DNA from: Rhizobium cauense | Lineage (GTDB): Bacteria > Pseudomonadota > Alphaproteobacteria > Rhizobiales > Rhizobiaceae | Direction: 5' to 3' | DNA length: 64,000 nucleotides | Assembly: GCF_019511525.1 (NCBI RefSeq) | Contig: NZ_JAEUAT010000009.1 | Span: 1-64,000, forward strand | Shown here: positions 51,604 through 60,882 of the stretch, one piece after another | Layout: the number at the start of each line of letters is the position of its first letter | How positions within the stretch are numbered: position 1 is the stretch's first letter | Notes under the pieces: model-generated | Databases searched by the model: none | What the model saw: only the letters and a program-made list of their open reading frames with translations | What the model was told of the DNA's origin: nothing | Program-made: the position numbers and the translations under genes

Positions 51604-52863
51604 TTACTGAAATTTTGCGGGCGCTGCGAGCTTGGCCTGCTCAAGCGACCAGTACTCCATATCGAACAGGTCGGCCTCCCCGATCGGCGTAAACCGACCG
51701 TAGGCTTCAGCTGCATTGATTGCGCGGGTTGCCTGCTCACAGAGATCCCCGCCGATTTTTGCGGCCTTGGCGCTCGCGCCGATCGCAAAAATGCCTTCTC
51801 CTCGCACGAGAACAACGCGCGGGTAGACGTCCAGGATGCGTTTCGGTTCGCTGGCGCGGGCTGCGTTTCGTTCGAAATAGGCCCGGTAGCGGTCTCCATA
51901 GGTAGCGAGTGCGCTTTCGATCTCCGCTTCGTCCGCATCGGCCTCGATGATCATCGGCCACGGCTTGATGCGGATCACATGATCAGGCGTAACCGTGCCG
52001 CGCATGCTGATTGCTTCCACATCAGGCTTTGATGCGTGAGTGCGGATTGCCGCGGTAGAGCGATAGTCGAGCGCCACACCGCCAGCAAAAGGTGAACCGG
52101 GTTTCGTGCAGGCTTTTTCGAGCCGAGTAGCCAGTCCGGTGTTCTTCGGGCCGTCGCTGGCCTGCGGGCCGGAGAGTTCGACGCCGGCGCGGGCGAGTTC
52201 GTTTTCGGCCATTGTCACGAACTCGATCATCAACTCATAGGATGTCCGGGCGTCGTCAGCGAAGGTGAAGAGACCGTGGTTTTCCAGCCATAGGCCCTCG
52301 CAACCGCGATGGTCTTGAAAGACGCGATCGGCTTCGATCGAGAGATCAAAGCCCGGCATTACATAGGGTACATAGGCGAGGCGATCGCCGTAGATGCGCT
52401 TGACCGTCTCGCGCATGTCGGGCTGGTCCGCCAAAGCGAGGATCGCCGTGGCGTGGCTGTGATCGACGTAGGCGAAGGGAAGGAAAGCGTGCAGGAGCGC
52501 TTCGACAGACGGATTGGGCGCGTCCTTTTCGAGTAGGCTTTCGCGCAGGAGCGCCACCATGTGCGGGTCGGAAAGCTTCGGCCCGTTTCGCGCAGCAAGC
52601 AGCTGCGCCAGGCGCACTGCAGGCAACCCCGGCGCCTCGATCGTATCGAGATCCCAGCCGCTGCCTTTGATATGCATGAATTCTTCGCCGTCTGAGGAGG
52701 TCACCTTGACGGATGTGTTGCCGCCGCCGTGTAGAACGAGGTCCGGATCGCCGCCGATGATGCGGGATGTGTAGATGCGAAGACCGAGCGCGTCGCTTTG
52801 CCCCGCGGCACGGGCGGTCTCGACGTAACGGGCTGCGTCTTCATCGTTCCAACGGCTTTTCAT
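51604..52863 (-). CDS. Class II aldolase/adducin family protein at the end of the lsr operon
   Basis: The 419-residue product resembles the aldolase part of the bifunctional rhamnulose-phosphate aldolase/dehydrogenases: RIIGGDPDLVLHGGGNTSVK, VDHSHATAILALADQP with the metal-binding His-x-His, and GLWLENHGLFTFADDARTSY with the third His. No SDR domain follows. Class II aldolases cleave phosphorylated keto-sugars with a divalent metal. It lies 65 bases downstream of lsrB in the same orientation, where enteric operons have lsrF, so it may split phospho-DPD products. A role in a separate deoxysugar pathway cannot be excluded. Confidence 0.85.
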   Translation of the reverse strand: MKSRWNDEDAARYVETARAAGQSDALGLRIYTSRIIGGDPDLVLHGGGNTSVKVTSSDGEEFMHIKGSGWDLDTIEAPGLPAVRLAQLLAARNGPKLSDPHMVALLRESLLEKDAPNPSVEALLHAFLPFAYVDHSHATAILALADQPDMRETVKRIYGDRLAYVPYVMPGFDLSIEADRVFQDHRGCEGLWLENHGLFTFADDARTSYELMIEFVTMAENELARAGVELSGPQASDGPKNTGLATRLEKACTKPGSPFAGGVALDYRSTAAIRTHASKPDVEAISMRGTVTPDHVIRIKPWPMIIEADADEAEIESALATYGDRYRAYFERNAARASEPKRILDVYPRVVLVRGEGIFAIGASAKAAKIGGDLCEQATRAINAAEAYGRFTPIGEADLFDMEYWSLEQAKLAAPAKFQ

Positions 52864-52928
52864 ATGAATTGTCCTGTTCGCTCATTGATATCGGCGGGCA
52901 GCCCTGGCCGCCCGCCTTCCGCGTCTGA

Positions 52929-53963
52929 TCAGAAATTGAAGTTGCCGATATTGTCCTTGGTGAAAACAGTGCGCTCCGGCAGCAGGACGATGCCGTTGCC
53001 ATCGGCCTCGTAGTCATAACCCTGCACCTTGTTGGCCGAAACCTCGACGGTCCCGATGCCGGGTATGTCGAGCTTGTCGCCGACCTTCATCGGGCCGTTC
53101 TTGAGGACATGATCGGCAACGAAGACCGAGATTTTGCCTTGCTGCGTGACATCCCAGAGGCCGAAACGCTGGATGGTGCCGCGCTCGATATAAGGGCGCA
53201 TGACATTCGGCGTCGAGAAGCCGACGATGGTCACGCCATCGGCGCGCTTCAGGTTCTCTGCTGCCTGAGCTGCCGCCGGCAGGGCGTTGGCATCCGGTGC
53301 GATGATTGCGTCGAGGTCCGGATAGGTCTGCAGGATGCTTTCGGCCGTCTGCAGCGACTTCTGGGCATCGTTGTAGCCATACTGCGTGGTGACGATTTCC
53401 CAGCCCGGATGCTCCTTGGCGATCTTTGCCTTTGCGGCCTCGGCCCACGCGTTCTGGTCGGTGACGGTCGGGCTCGAATAGAAGAAGGCAACCTTTGCCT
53501 TTTCCTTCGTCACGCCCTTGGATGCCATGTCGACCAACAGGCCGCCGAGCTGTTCCGGAGTGCCCTGGTTGATGTAGTAGCTGCGGCAATCCGGATTGAC
53601 ATCACTGTCCCAGGTCATGACGAGAACGCCACGCTCCATGGCGCGCTTCAGCGCCGGGCAAAGTCCATCCGGAGAAACGGAGGAGACGACGATTGCGTTG
53701 TAACCCTGGTTGACGAAGTTGTTGATGAACTGTACCTGAGCGGAAACGCTCGGTTCCGTCGGGCCGTCATAGGTTACCTTGGCGCCCACTTCCTCGCCTG
53801 CCTTGACGGCGCCAGCGCCGCCCGATGTGAAGAATCCCACACCCACCAGCTTCGGGATGAAGGCAATCTGGTTTTCGGCGTGCGCAGCACCCGTCAGCAT
53901 GGTGCCGGCGAAAAGGGATGCGGCAACGGCGCCGGATTTCATGATGGTCTTGATCATTCTCAT
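52929..53963 (-). CDS. lsrB: Autoinducer-2 binding protein LsrB
   Basis: The 344-residue product has a signal peptide (AAHA cleavage) and is closely similar to enteric LsrB: IAFIPKLVGVGFFTSGG, VTYDGPTEPSVSAQVQFINN, ALKRAMERGVLVMTWDSDVN, SYYINQGTPEQLGG, IAPDANALPAAAQAAENLK and GFSTPNVMRPYIERG. The AI-2 contacts known for LsrB (Lys, Asp, Gln, Pro, Asp, Ala in these blocks) appear conserved. It delivers AI-2 to LsrCD. A second ATG two codons on (53957) has better spacing from AGGAGGAG and may be the true start. Confidence 0.95.
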   Translation of the reverse strand: MRMIKTIMKSGAVAASLFAGTMLTGAAHAENQIAFIPKLVGVGFFTSGGAGAVKAGEEVGAKVTYDGPTEPSVSAQVQFINNFVNQGYNAIVVSSVSPDGLCPALKRAMERGVLVMTWDSDVNPDCRSYYINQGTPEQLGGLLVDMASKGVTKEKAKVAFFYSSPTVTDQNAWAEAAKAKIAKEHPGWEIVTTQYGYNDAQKSLQTAESILQTYPDLDAIIAPDANALPAAAQAAENLKRADGVTIVGFSTPNVMRPYIERGTIQRFGLWDVTQQGKISVFVADHVLKNGPMKVGDKLDIPGIGTVEVSANKVQGYDYEADGNGIVLLPERTVFTKDNIGNFNF

Positions 53964-54973
53964 TCTCCTCCTGAAATAACTGTCACCCGGTTGTGTCTCT
54001 GTTGCCGGGCAACGGCGATGACATCGGCCAGCATTGCGCTTCCGTGGCGCAATGCGACCGCGATAACCAGCAATCCTCCCGAAAGTGCGCTGGAAATCTG
54101 GCTTGGGACACCAGTGGCCTGCAGTCCTTGCTGCAGGTAACCGATGACGAACGTGGCAAGCAGCGTGCCGAGAATGGAGCCCTGGCCGCCGTAGATGGAA
54201 GCACCACCGAGCACTGCGGCGGTAACTGCCGGCAGGAGCGTTGCCGAACCGAGATCGACGCGGGCCGATCCGAAATAGGCGGACATGACGAGGCCGGCGA
54301 TGGCTGCCGAGATGCCCGTGACGACGTAAGTTATAGTCTGCACTCGTTCGACTGGGATTCCGGCAAAACGGGCAGCACTTTCCGACTGGCCGGACAGGAA
54401 TACGGCGCGGCCGAACCGTGTGAAGTGCAAAAGCACGACGAGGACGGCGGAAAGGCCAAGGAAGAGCGCAAGCGGAGCCGGCAGGCCAAGAAATTTCGCA
54501 TATCCGAAAGCGTTGAATGCTTCGGGGAAATTCCCAATCCCCTCATAACCGCCGGCACCGACAATCCCTGATGCGACAGTCGCGGTTCCCTGGAAGAGAT
54601 AGAGGCTGCCGAGTGTGACGACGAGCGGCTGGATCTTCGAGAGATAGATGACGGAGGCGTTCAGCAGTCCGCAAAGCGCGCCTGTGATCAAGGCCAGCAG
54701 CAGCGAAAGCGGCAGCGGTACTGCATAGAAGGTGGCTACACCGAACACGATCGCGGCAAGGCCGATGACGGAGGCGAAGGAAACATCGATGCCACCTGCA
54801 ATGATGACGAGGGTCAATGGCAAGGCCACGATGCCGATCTGAACGAAATCCGACGTGCCGTAGATCAGGTTCGCGACATCGAGGAAGCGCGGATTGACGA
54901 TGCCGAAGATGATGAGTTCGGCCACGAGCATGGCTAGAAGTGCAGTCTCCCAGCGGAAGATCAGCTTTTTCAT
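53960..54973 (-). CDS. lsrD: Autoinducer-2 ABC transporter permease LsrD
   Basis: The 337-residue product has about ten membrane helices of the BPD_transp_2 (CUT2) type and collinear similarity to LsrD: GTSDFVQIGIVALPLTLVII, AGGIDVSFASVIGLAAIVFG, GAGGYEGIGNFPEAFNAFGY, SYFGSARVDLGSATLLPAVT, AVLGGASIYGGQGSILGT, YLQQGLQATGVPSQISSALS. Its start overlaps the lsrC stop and its stop overlaps the lsrB start, both as ATGA. Confidence 0.95.
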   Translation of the reverse strand: MKKLIFRWETALLAMLVAELIIFGIVNPRFLDVANLIYGTSDFVQIGIVALPLTLVIIAGGIDVSFASVIGLAAIVFGVATFYAVPLPLSLLLALITGALCGLLNASVIYLSKIQPLVVTLGSLYLFQGTATVASGIVGAGGYEGIGNFPEAFNAFGYAKFLGLPAPLALFLGLSAVLVVLLHFTRFGRAVFLSGQSESAARFAGIPVERVQTITYVVTGISAAIAGLVMSAYFGSARVDLGSATLLPAVTAAVLGGASIYGGQGSILGTLLATFVIGYLQQGLQATGVPSQISSALSGGLLVIAVALRHGSAMLADVIAVARQQRHNRVTVISGGE

Positions 54974-56001
54974 TGGCGTGCCTCCAGGGTGCGGGGAAAG
55001 CTTGTCGCCACGTTGCTGGCTGGCTGGCGCTCGTGCACGGCATAGCGACGGGCGCGAATGCGACGATCGACGACCTGGCGGATGCGACCGTCGAGAAGCA
55101 GCACGCTCAACAGGATCGCTCCGGCGATGAAGTCGTTCCAGTAGGCCGGTATCTTGAGAAACACGAGGGCGCTGTCGATCGAAGTGATGAAAATGACGGC
55201 CGCAAAGACGCCGGCGACTGACCCCGTTCCGCCGAGAAGACTGACGCCACCGAGCACGTTCACGGCTATCGCCTTCAGTTCGATACCGTTGCCCGCCTGA
55301 TTGGGGATGAAGCCAATCTGGGCGGAAAAGACGAGCCCGGCCAGCGCCGCGCAGGTTCCGGTTGCAACGAAGGCCGAGAACCGGACAAGCTTTGCCGGCG
55401 CGCCGAGATGGTGTGCGGCGGCACTGTTGTCGCCAACCGCATAGAAGTACCGGCCGAAGCGTGTTCCACGCAGCACGTACCAGGCGAGCACAACGAGGAC
55501 GAAGACGACAACGGTAAGGGCAGAGAAGCCGAGGCCGAGATTGGCTGCAAGCGCCTTAAGGCCCTGTGGCAAATCTTCGATCCAGCGGCCGCCTGTCAGG
55601 ACCAGCATAATGCCGCGATAAAGGCCGAGTGTGCCGAGCGTGGCGACAATCGAGGGTATGCCGAGATAGGCAATCATCAGACCATTGAACGCGCCGGCCA
55701 CAGCGCCGGTCATGAGGCAGAAGGCTATGGCAAGCGGCAGACTGGCACCAGCATTGAGTGAAAGGCCGAGAACAGCTGCGCTAAGGCCGAGAACCGAGCC
55801 GCTCGAGACATCGATGCTGCGCGTCACGATGACGATCATGGTACCGAGCGAGATCAGCATCAATACAAGGCTGCTGGAGATGACGACTGCAGCCGTCGCA
55901 CCGGAGAGATAGCCTGGAGCGGACGCGCCGATCGCAACATAGGCGACGGCGAGCACGATCAAGAGGGTTGCGACGCGATTGCGGGCAAAAAGATCAAGCA
56001 T
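54970..56001 (-). CDS. lsrC: Autoinducer-2 ABC transporter permease LsrC
   Basis: The 343-residue product is a CUT2 permease collinear with LsrC: TMIVIVTRSIDVSSGSVLGL, IPSIVATLGTLGLYRGIMLV, LTGGRWIEDLPQGLKALA, FSAQIGFIPNQAGNGIELKA and IPAYWNDFIAGAILLSVLLL. The start ATG at 56001 lies within the last codons of lsrA (ATGCTTGA), which fits tight coupling; the frame up to 56043 would overlap lsrA further and is not preferred. Confidence 0.95.
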   Translation of the reverse strand: MLDLFARNRVATLLIVLAVAYVAIGASAPGYLSGATAAVVISSSLVLMLISLGTMIVIVTRSIDVSSGSVLGLSAAVLGLSLNAGASLPLAIAFCLMTGAVAGAFNGLMIAYLGIPSIVATLGTLGLYRGIMLVLTGGRWIEDLPQGLKALAANLGLGFSALTVVVFVLVVLAWYVLRGTRFGRYFYAVGDNSAAAHHLGAPAKLVRFSAFVATGTCAALAGLVFSAQIGFIPNQAGNGIELKAIAVNVLGGVSLLGGTGSVAGVFAAVIFITSIDSALVFLKIPAYWNDFIAGAILLSVLLLDGRIRQVVDRRIRARRYAVHERQPASNVATSFPRTLEARQ

Positions 56002-57493
56002 GAGGGGCCTCCGTGGCACCGAAGGCGAGGCGGGCGATCGCATCGACCGATATATGTTCGTTCAACTCACCGCCCGACCGGCCAAAAGCCATTACCTGAA
56101 CGCGGTCCGCAAGTTCGATAATCTCGTCGAAATCCGATGAGATGAGAACGATTGCAACACCGTCGGCGGCGAGCCTCCTGACAAGTGCGTAAATATCGTT
56201 GCGGGCAGCGACATCGACACCGCGGGTGGGTTCATCAAGGATCAGCACCTTAGGCCGCGCCGATAGGCATTTGGCGAGCAGGACCTTCTGCTGGTTGCCA
56301 CCGGAAAGACCGCGCGCCTCCTGACCGGGGCCGGTGCACTTGATGCTCATGCTCGATCGAAACTCTTCGAAGATTTTTCGCTCGACGCCCGGCCGCAGAA
56401 AGAAGGGGAGGCGATGCAAGAGATATGATGAGACGTTCCAAAATAGCGGCGCCTCCAGGAAGAGGCCATGTTGCTGCCGATCTTCCGGGAGATAGACAAG
56501 GCCGCGATCGACACAGCCGCGCGGAGTCCGTTTTGCGAACTCTTTACCCTCCAACAAGACCCGTCCAGATGTCTGACGTCGCAGACCGAAGAGTGTTTCG
56601 GCGAACTCCGTGCGGCCTGCACCGACGACACCGGCGAGCCCCACGATCTCGCCGGCGCGGACGACGAGACTGATATCCCGGAAACCCTCTCCGCTCAGTC
56701 CGTGTACACTGAGCCGCGCCTCGCCAATCTCGCAACGCTTGTGGCGCGTGCGGATGGAGCCGTTGTCTGTGATCTGTATGCGGCTCATTGCCTCGACGAT
56801 CTCGGCATCGCTATAGGCGTCGAGAGGCCCCGACAATACGATAACACCGTCTCGCAACACGCTGATCGTGCCGCAGATTTCGCGGATTTCGCGCAGTTTG
56901 TGTGAGATGAAGAAAATCCCGACGCCCTGCGCCTGCAGCTTGCGCACGCGTTCGAAGAGCGCGCTGGTTTCGAAAGGGGTAAGCGCCGAGGTCGGCTCAT
57001 CGAGAATCAGCACGCGCGCGTCACGAACAAGACCACGCAGGATTTCGACGATCTGCCGATCGGCAATCTCAAGCGCGGCTGCCTGGGCATTGAGATCGAG
57101 CGAAACCGATAGCTCGCGTACGAGCTGCTCAACCCGAGGACGAAGCGAGCGCGGCGACGCGGCGAGGCCAAGGCAAATGTTTTCCAGAACGCTCTGGTTC
57201 GGCAGGATATGGGCTTCCTGCGGGACCAGATAGAGACCCAGCTGCTGGGCAAGCGCCGGCGAGGCACGCGAAAGCTGCCGGCCGTTGATCTCGATCGAAC
57301 CTGAGTTGGCTCCGATAACACCGGACATGATCTTCATCAGGCTCGATTTGCCCGCGCCGTTGCCGCCGAGGAGCGCATGAACTTCCCCTGCCTGCAAGGC
57401 CAGTGAAACACCCTTGAGCACCGGAACGGCACCGTAGGATTTCCAGATGTCCGTCAGCTTCGCGACCCTCCCGGTCGCAGGCTTGCCAGTCAT
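55994..57493 (-). CDS. lsrA: Autoinducer-2 ABC transporter ATP-binding protein LsrA
   Basis: The 499-residue product holds two ABC domains in tandem, as in RbsA/LsrA: first Walker A GGNGAGKSSLMK, EIADRQIVEILRGLVRDARV with Walker B VLILDEPTSALTPFE; second domain with GVVGAGRTEFAETLFG, the signature LSGGNQQKVLLAKCL and LILDEPTRGVDVAARNDIYA. It energises the LsrCD permease. It is the first gene of the transport operon, divergent from lsrR across 240 bases that hold two palindromes. Confidence 0.94.
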   Translation of the reverse strand: MTGKPATGRVAKLTDIWKSYGAVPVLKGVSLALQAGEVHALLGGNGAGKSSLMKIMSGVIGANSGSIEINGRQLSRASPALAQQLGLYLVPQEAHILPNQSVLENICLGLAASPRSLRPRVEQLVRELSVSLDLNAQAAALEIADRQIVEILRGLVRDARVLILDEPTSALTPFETSALFERVRKLQAQGVGIFFISHKLREIREICGTISVLRDGVIVLSGPLDAYSDAEIVEAMSRIQITDNGSIRTRHKRCEIGEARLSVHGLSGEGFRDISLVVRAGEIVGLAGVVGAGRTEFAETLFGLRRQTSGRVLLEGKEFAKRTPRGCVDRGLVYLPEDRQQHGLFLEAPLFWNVSSYLLHRLPFFLRPGVERKIFEEFRSSMSIKCTGPGQEARGLSGGNQQKVLLAKCLSARPKVLILDEPTRGVDVAARNDIYALVRRLAADGVAIVLISSDFDEIIELADRVQVMAFGRSGGELNEHISVDAIARLAFGATEAPHA

Positions 57494-57526
57494 TCCTCAC
57501 CTGTTCATATGTAATTCACTGCAATC

Positions 57527-57538
57527 ATGTGATCACAT
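57527..57538. promoter_or_regulatory. 12-bp palindrome ATGTGATCACAT upstream of lsrA
   Basis: A perfect palindrome 34 bases before the lsrA start. It contains TGTGA and TCACA half-sites without the usual six-base gap of Crp sites, so it is more likely an operator of another regulator, or an LsrR site. Confidence 0.4.
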
Positions 57539-57676
57539 TCACTTTTGGGCGTCAATATACCCAGTTGGATACAAGGAAGACTGGCGGCAAGATATCGCGC
57601 TGCAACATAGGAATTGATGGTAAATTTCAACGAATTGAAGCTTGGAAGAAATTTTTCGCCAGCTTTCACGTTGACG

Positions 57677-57696
57677 TATCAAAAGTTTTTTTGATA
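57677..57696. promoter_or_regulatory. Inverted repeat TATCAAAA/TTTTGATA upstream of lsrR
   Basis: TATCAAAA (57677-57684), GTTT, TTTTGATA (57689-57696): an eight-base perfect inverted repeat 37 bases before the lsrR start, in a position suited to autorepression by LsrR. Confidence 0.5.
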
Positions 57697-57733
57697 TCCA
57701 AATGATCAGAAATTGACCGAGGGAGCCGCATGC

Positions 57734-58681
57734 ATGGCGTCGGATAACGGGGAATGGAGCTACGCCGATACAGATGAGGAGATCCTCACGCGTATTGCCT
57801 GGTACTACTACAACGACGGGCTCACGCAGAACGAGATCGGCGAAAAGCTCAACATGTCGCGCATCAAGGTGTCGCGGATGTTGGAAAGCGGCCGACGGTC
57901 TGGGATAATCCAGGTGCGCATCAATTCGCGCTACCAGGGCTGCCTGGCGCTGGAACGGCGGATCAAGGAGCGCTACGGCCTACTGGAAGCATATGTGGTG
58001 CCGCAATTGCGCGATCAGGATGCAAGTGATCGTCTTGGTCAGGCGGCCGCGCAATTCCTCATGCAGCGCCTACAGCCGAATGATCTGCTGGCGGTGGGGT
58101 GGGGCGCCACCGTTTCGAACACGATCCAGCGGCTTGGTCATCTCGCCAATGAGCGCAACATCAGTCTGGTAAGCCTCACGGGAGGTGTCGGCACCTACGT
58201 GGACGGGATGCGAACGGCGAACTGGGGCAGCGGCGTTCATCTGGTCCCCGCGCCGCTCGTCGTTCGCGACCCCGAGGTCGCAAGCAATCTCTCTTCCGAG
58301 CCCGCAGTCGCCAATTTGCTCGATATGGCGCTGAATGCGACCTATCAGTTGGTCGGCATCGGCGAGCTTTCGGCAAACTCAACCGTGGTCCGTTCAGGTT
58401 ACGTTGGTCCTGACGAGGTGGAGCCGCTGCGGCGCAAGGGTGCAGTTGGCGACATCCTCTGCCAGTTCTACAACGAGCGTGGTGAAACGCTCAACCTACC
58501 CCTTCACGATCGCGTTATCGGCGTAAAGCTCGCCGCCCTTTCGCGGGCAGAGAAGGTCGTAGCGGCGGCCGGCGGACCGCAAAAGGTCCATGCCATCCAT
58601 GCGGCATTGCGCGGCAAGTTCGTCGGAATCCTCATTACCGACGAAATGACCGCCGCCGGTCTTATCGAAATCGAGGATTGA
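57734..58681 (+). CDS. lsrR: LsrR, SorC-family repressor of AI-2 uptake
   Basis: The 315-residue product has the helix-turn-helix ARIAWYY-type N-domain (LTRIAWYYYNDGLTQNEIGE, KLNMSRIKVSRMLESGRRSG) and the SorC sugar-phosphate-binding domain (LLAVGWGATVSNTIQRLGHL, VSLTGGVGTYVDGMRTANWG, LVGIGELSANSTVVRSGYVG, KGAVGDILCQFYNERGE). It matches enteric LsrR, which leaves DNA when it binds phospho-AI-2. GAGGGAG precedes ATG 57734; a TTG seven codons up is unlikely. Six bases separate it from lsrK. Confidence 0.94.
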   Translation: MASDNGEWSYADTDEEILTRIAWYYYNDGLTQNEIGEKLNMSRIKVSRMLESGRRSGIIQVRINSRYQGCLALERRIKERYGLLEAYVVPQLRDQDASDRLGQAAAQFLMQRLQPNDLLAVGWGATVSNTIQRLGHLANERNISLVSLTGGVGTYVDGMRTANWGSGVHLVPAPLVVRDPEVASNLSSEPAVANLLDMALNATYQLVGIGELSANSTVVRSGYVGPDEVEPLRRKGAVGDILCQFYNERGETLNLPLHDRVIGVKLAALSRAEKVVAAAGGPQKVHAIHAALRGKFVGILITDEMTAAGLIEIED

Positions 58682-58687
58682 GACGAC

Positions 58688-60250
58688 ATGAGCATTTCCT
58701 ATCTGCTGGCCGTCGATGCCGGCACGGGCAGCGGCCGCGCGGTCATCTTCGATGAAAACGGCAACCAGATCGCCAGCGCCCAGCAAGAATGGTGGCACAA
58801 GGCCGATCCGCGTTTCGTAGGCTCGATGGATTTCGATGTCGAAGAGAACTGGTTTCTTCTCTCACGCGCCATTCGCAAGGCCATTGCCGATGCCGGGATC
58901 GCGTCATCCGATATCCGTGCAGTCAGTGCCACGAGCATGCGCGAGGCGATTGTTGTCTACGACCACAGCGGCAGGGAAATCTGGGCCTGCGCCAATGTCG
59001 ACAGTCGGGCGAACAGCGAAGTGCGTGACCTCAAGCGCGACTTTGCCGATCTTGAACGGGATCTCTACGCCGCCACGGGCCAAACCTTCGCACTTGGCGC
59101 GCTGCCGCGTCTGCTCTGGTTGAAGCGCAATCTTCCTGATGTCTACGCCCGTATGCACCGGATTAGCATGCTGTCCGACTGGGTTTTGGCACGTCTTTCC
59201 GGCGTTATCGCCAGCGATCCATCCAATGCCGGCACAACCGGGCTTTACAGTCTGGCGAAGCGTGACTGGATGCCGGAGGCCATGCGCCAGGCCGGCATGC
59301 GCGACGATATTTTTCCTGAGAGTGTTGAGCCTGGCACCGTCATCGGTCATGTCACCGACAATGCAGCAGCCGTGACTGGCCTTGCCGCTGGTACGCCTGT
59401 CGTCATGGGCGGTGGCGATTGCCAGATCGGGGCGGCGGCCATCGGTGTCGTTAACGAGGGGGATTGCGCCGTGCTCGGCGGCACGTTCTGGCAGCAGGTG
59501 GTCAATGTCGATCCCTCCGTTTCCGACCCGTCAATGGACCTGCGAATCAATCCGCATGTTGTAGCCGGCCTCAATCAGGCGGAAGCAATCAGTTTCTTCG
59601 TCGGCGTCGTCATGCGCTGGTTCCGCGATAGTTTCGGCGCGGAGGAGCTGGCTGCTGCAGGGCAGGGCGGAGATGCGTACCGGCTGCTGGAAGAGAAGGC
59701 CGCCGCCGTGCCCGCCGGGGCCTACGGTATTATCCCGGTCTTTTCCGACGTCATGCACTACGGTAACTGGTACCACGCAGCGCCGTCGCTCCTGAACCTT
59801 TCGATCGATCCGGAAAAATCCGGAAAGGCGGCGATCTTCCGAGCATTGCAGGAAAACGCCGCGATCGTAGCCGCCCGCAATCTCGCAGCCATCTTCACGC
59901 TTTCCGGGAAGACGCCGGACAGGATCGTGTTCGCCGCCGGCGCATCGAAATCCGCCCATTGGGCGCAGATCCTTTCGAGCGCCACCGGCCTTCCGGTCGT
60001 AACGCCGGTTGTGAAGGAAGCGACCGCGCTTGGCTGCGCCGCCGCAGCAGCGGTCGGCGTCGGCATCCGCCGCGATTTCGTCGAGCTGGCGGGAAGCTGG
60101 GTTCGCTGGGACAAGAGCTTCGAACCAAACTTCGATCACAAGGCGATCTACGACGAGGCAGGCGACCGCTGGGCGCGCGCCTATGCTTTGCAGCGACAGC
60201 TCGTCGACGAAGGGGTCACCACCGCGATGTGGAAAGCCCCGGGTCTCTGA
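58688..60250 (+). CDS. lsrK: LsrK, autoinducer-2 kinase (FGGY family)
   Basis: The 520-residue product is an FGGY kinase: SYLLAVDAGTGSGRAVIFDE (phosphate-binding loop), VSATSMREAIVVYDHSGREI, WACANVDSRANSEV, MLSDWVLARLSGVIASDPSN, VVMGGGDCQIGAAAIGV and FAAGASKSAHWAQILSSATG. Length and motifs agree with LsrK, which phosphorylates the open form of AI-2 (DPD) with ATP, trapping it in the cell and forming the LsrR inducer. Confidence 0.93.
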   Translation: MSISYLLAVDAGTGSGRAVIFDENGNQIASAQQEWWHKADPRFVGSMDFDVEENWFLLSRAIRKAIADAGIASSDIRAVSATSMREAIVVYDHSGREIWACANVDSRANSEVRDLKRDFADLERDLYAATGQTFALGALPRLLWLKRNLPDVYARMHRISMLSDWVLARLSGVIASDPSNAGTTGLYSLAKRDWMPEAMRQAGMRDDIFPESVEPGTVIGHVTDNAAAVTGLAAGTPVVMGGGDCQIGAAAIGVVNEGDCAVLGGTFWQQVVNVDPSVSDPSMDLRINPHVVAGLNQAEAISFFVGVVMRWFRDSFGAEELAAAGQGGDAYRLLEEKAAAVPAGAYGIIPVFSDVMHYGNWYHAAPSLLNLSIDPEKSGKAAIFRALQENAAIVAARNLAAIFTLSGKTPDRIVFAAGASKSAHWAQILSSATGLPVVTPVVKEATALGCAAAAAVGVGIRRDFVELAGSWVRWDKSFEPNFDHKAIYDEAGDRWARAYALQRQLVDEGVTTAMWKAPGL

Positions 60251-60301
60251 TTTCGTCATTCAACGGCGCGGTAGCGCATACTCAACAACAGGGAATACGC
60301 C

Positions 60302-60607
60302 ATGCTTATCCAAATGGTCAGCATCAACGTCAAACCGGGACATGCCGCGGAGTTTCTTGAAGCCTTCCGCATCAATTACGAAGGCACGCGGCAGGAGCCG
60401 GGAAACCTTCGCTTCGATGTCCTGCGCAATCCTGAGGACGAGCACAGTTTCGTTATCTACGAAGTGTTTCAGTCGTCCGAGGCGCTGGACGAGCATCGCA
60501 AGACCGAGCACTACAGGGAATGCGTCCGGCGCATCGACCCGATCCTTTCCGGCCCACGCACGAAGACGTTCTACAATGTCGAGATGGCTGACTTCATCGG
60601 CGGCTGA
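60302..60607 (+). CDS. lsrG: LsrG, phospho-AI-2 isomerase
   Basis: The 101-residue product is a one-domain ABM (antibiotic-biosynthesis-monooxygenase fold) protein: MLIQMVSINVKPGHAAEFLE, EPGNLRFDVLRNPEDEHSFV, IYEVFQSSEALDEHRKTEHY, SGPRTKTFYN. The NLRFDVL, YE.......H..T.HY and GPR.K blocks match LsrG, which isomerises phospho-DPD before cleavage. It lies 51 bases after lsrK and completes the lsrRKG operon. Confidence 0.92.
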   Translation: MLIQMVSINVKPGHAAEFLEAFRINYEGTRQEPGNLRFDVLRNPEDEHSFVIYEVFQSSEALDEHRKTEHYRECVRRIDPILSGPRTKTFYNVEMADFIGG

Positions 60608-60882
60608 TGGCGTGCGATCGCAGACAGCGTCTTGGTGAAGGACATGATTTCACCGAACGGTTCGGGCTCATGGATAAGGCCGCTAGTTTCGCCGATCCCG
60701 ACGCACGTGGGACGGCCTGTAAAGACGGAGCTACCCGCCCGACGGATCGTCCGATTGAAAAAGCCAAACGAGGACGGCGGCGTCCTGACCCTCTCGTCAA
60801 GGCGACCGCCGATTTGCGAGTTTGGTTCGAAGCCTAATCAGGAGATGGCGGCGCTCATGCCAGCCAGCAGGTGCATCATGAC

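Noticed and set aside
51341..51610. Plus-strand frame before the aldolase gene as a remnant of lsrF
   Set aside because: No motif of LsrF/DhnA-type proteins; no ribosome binding site.
53109..54140. 343-codon plus-strand open frame
   Set aside because: Antisense to lsrB and lsrD, which are unmistakable.
57527..57538. ATGTGATCACAT as a Crp site
   Set aside because: The half-sites touch each other without the six-base spacer of Crp sites; kept only as a palindrome.
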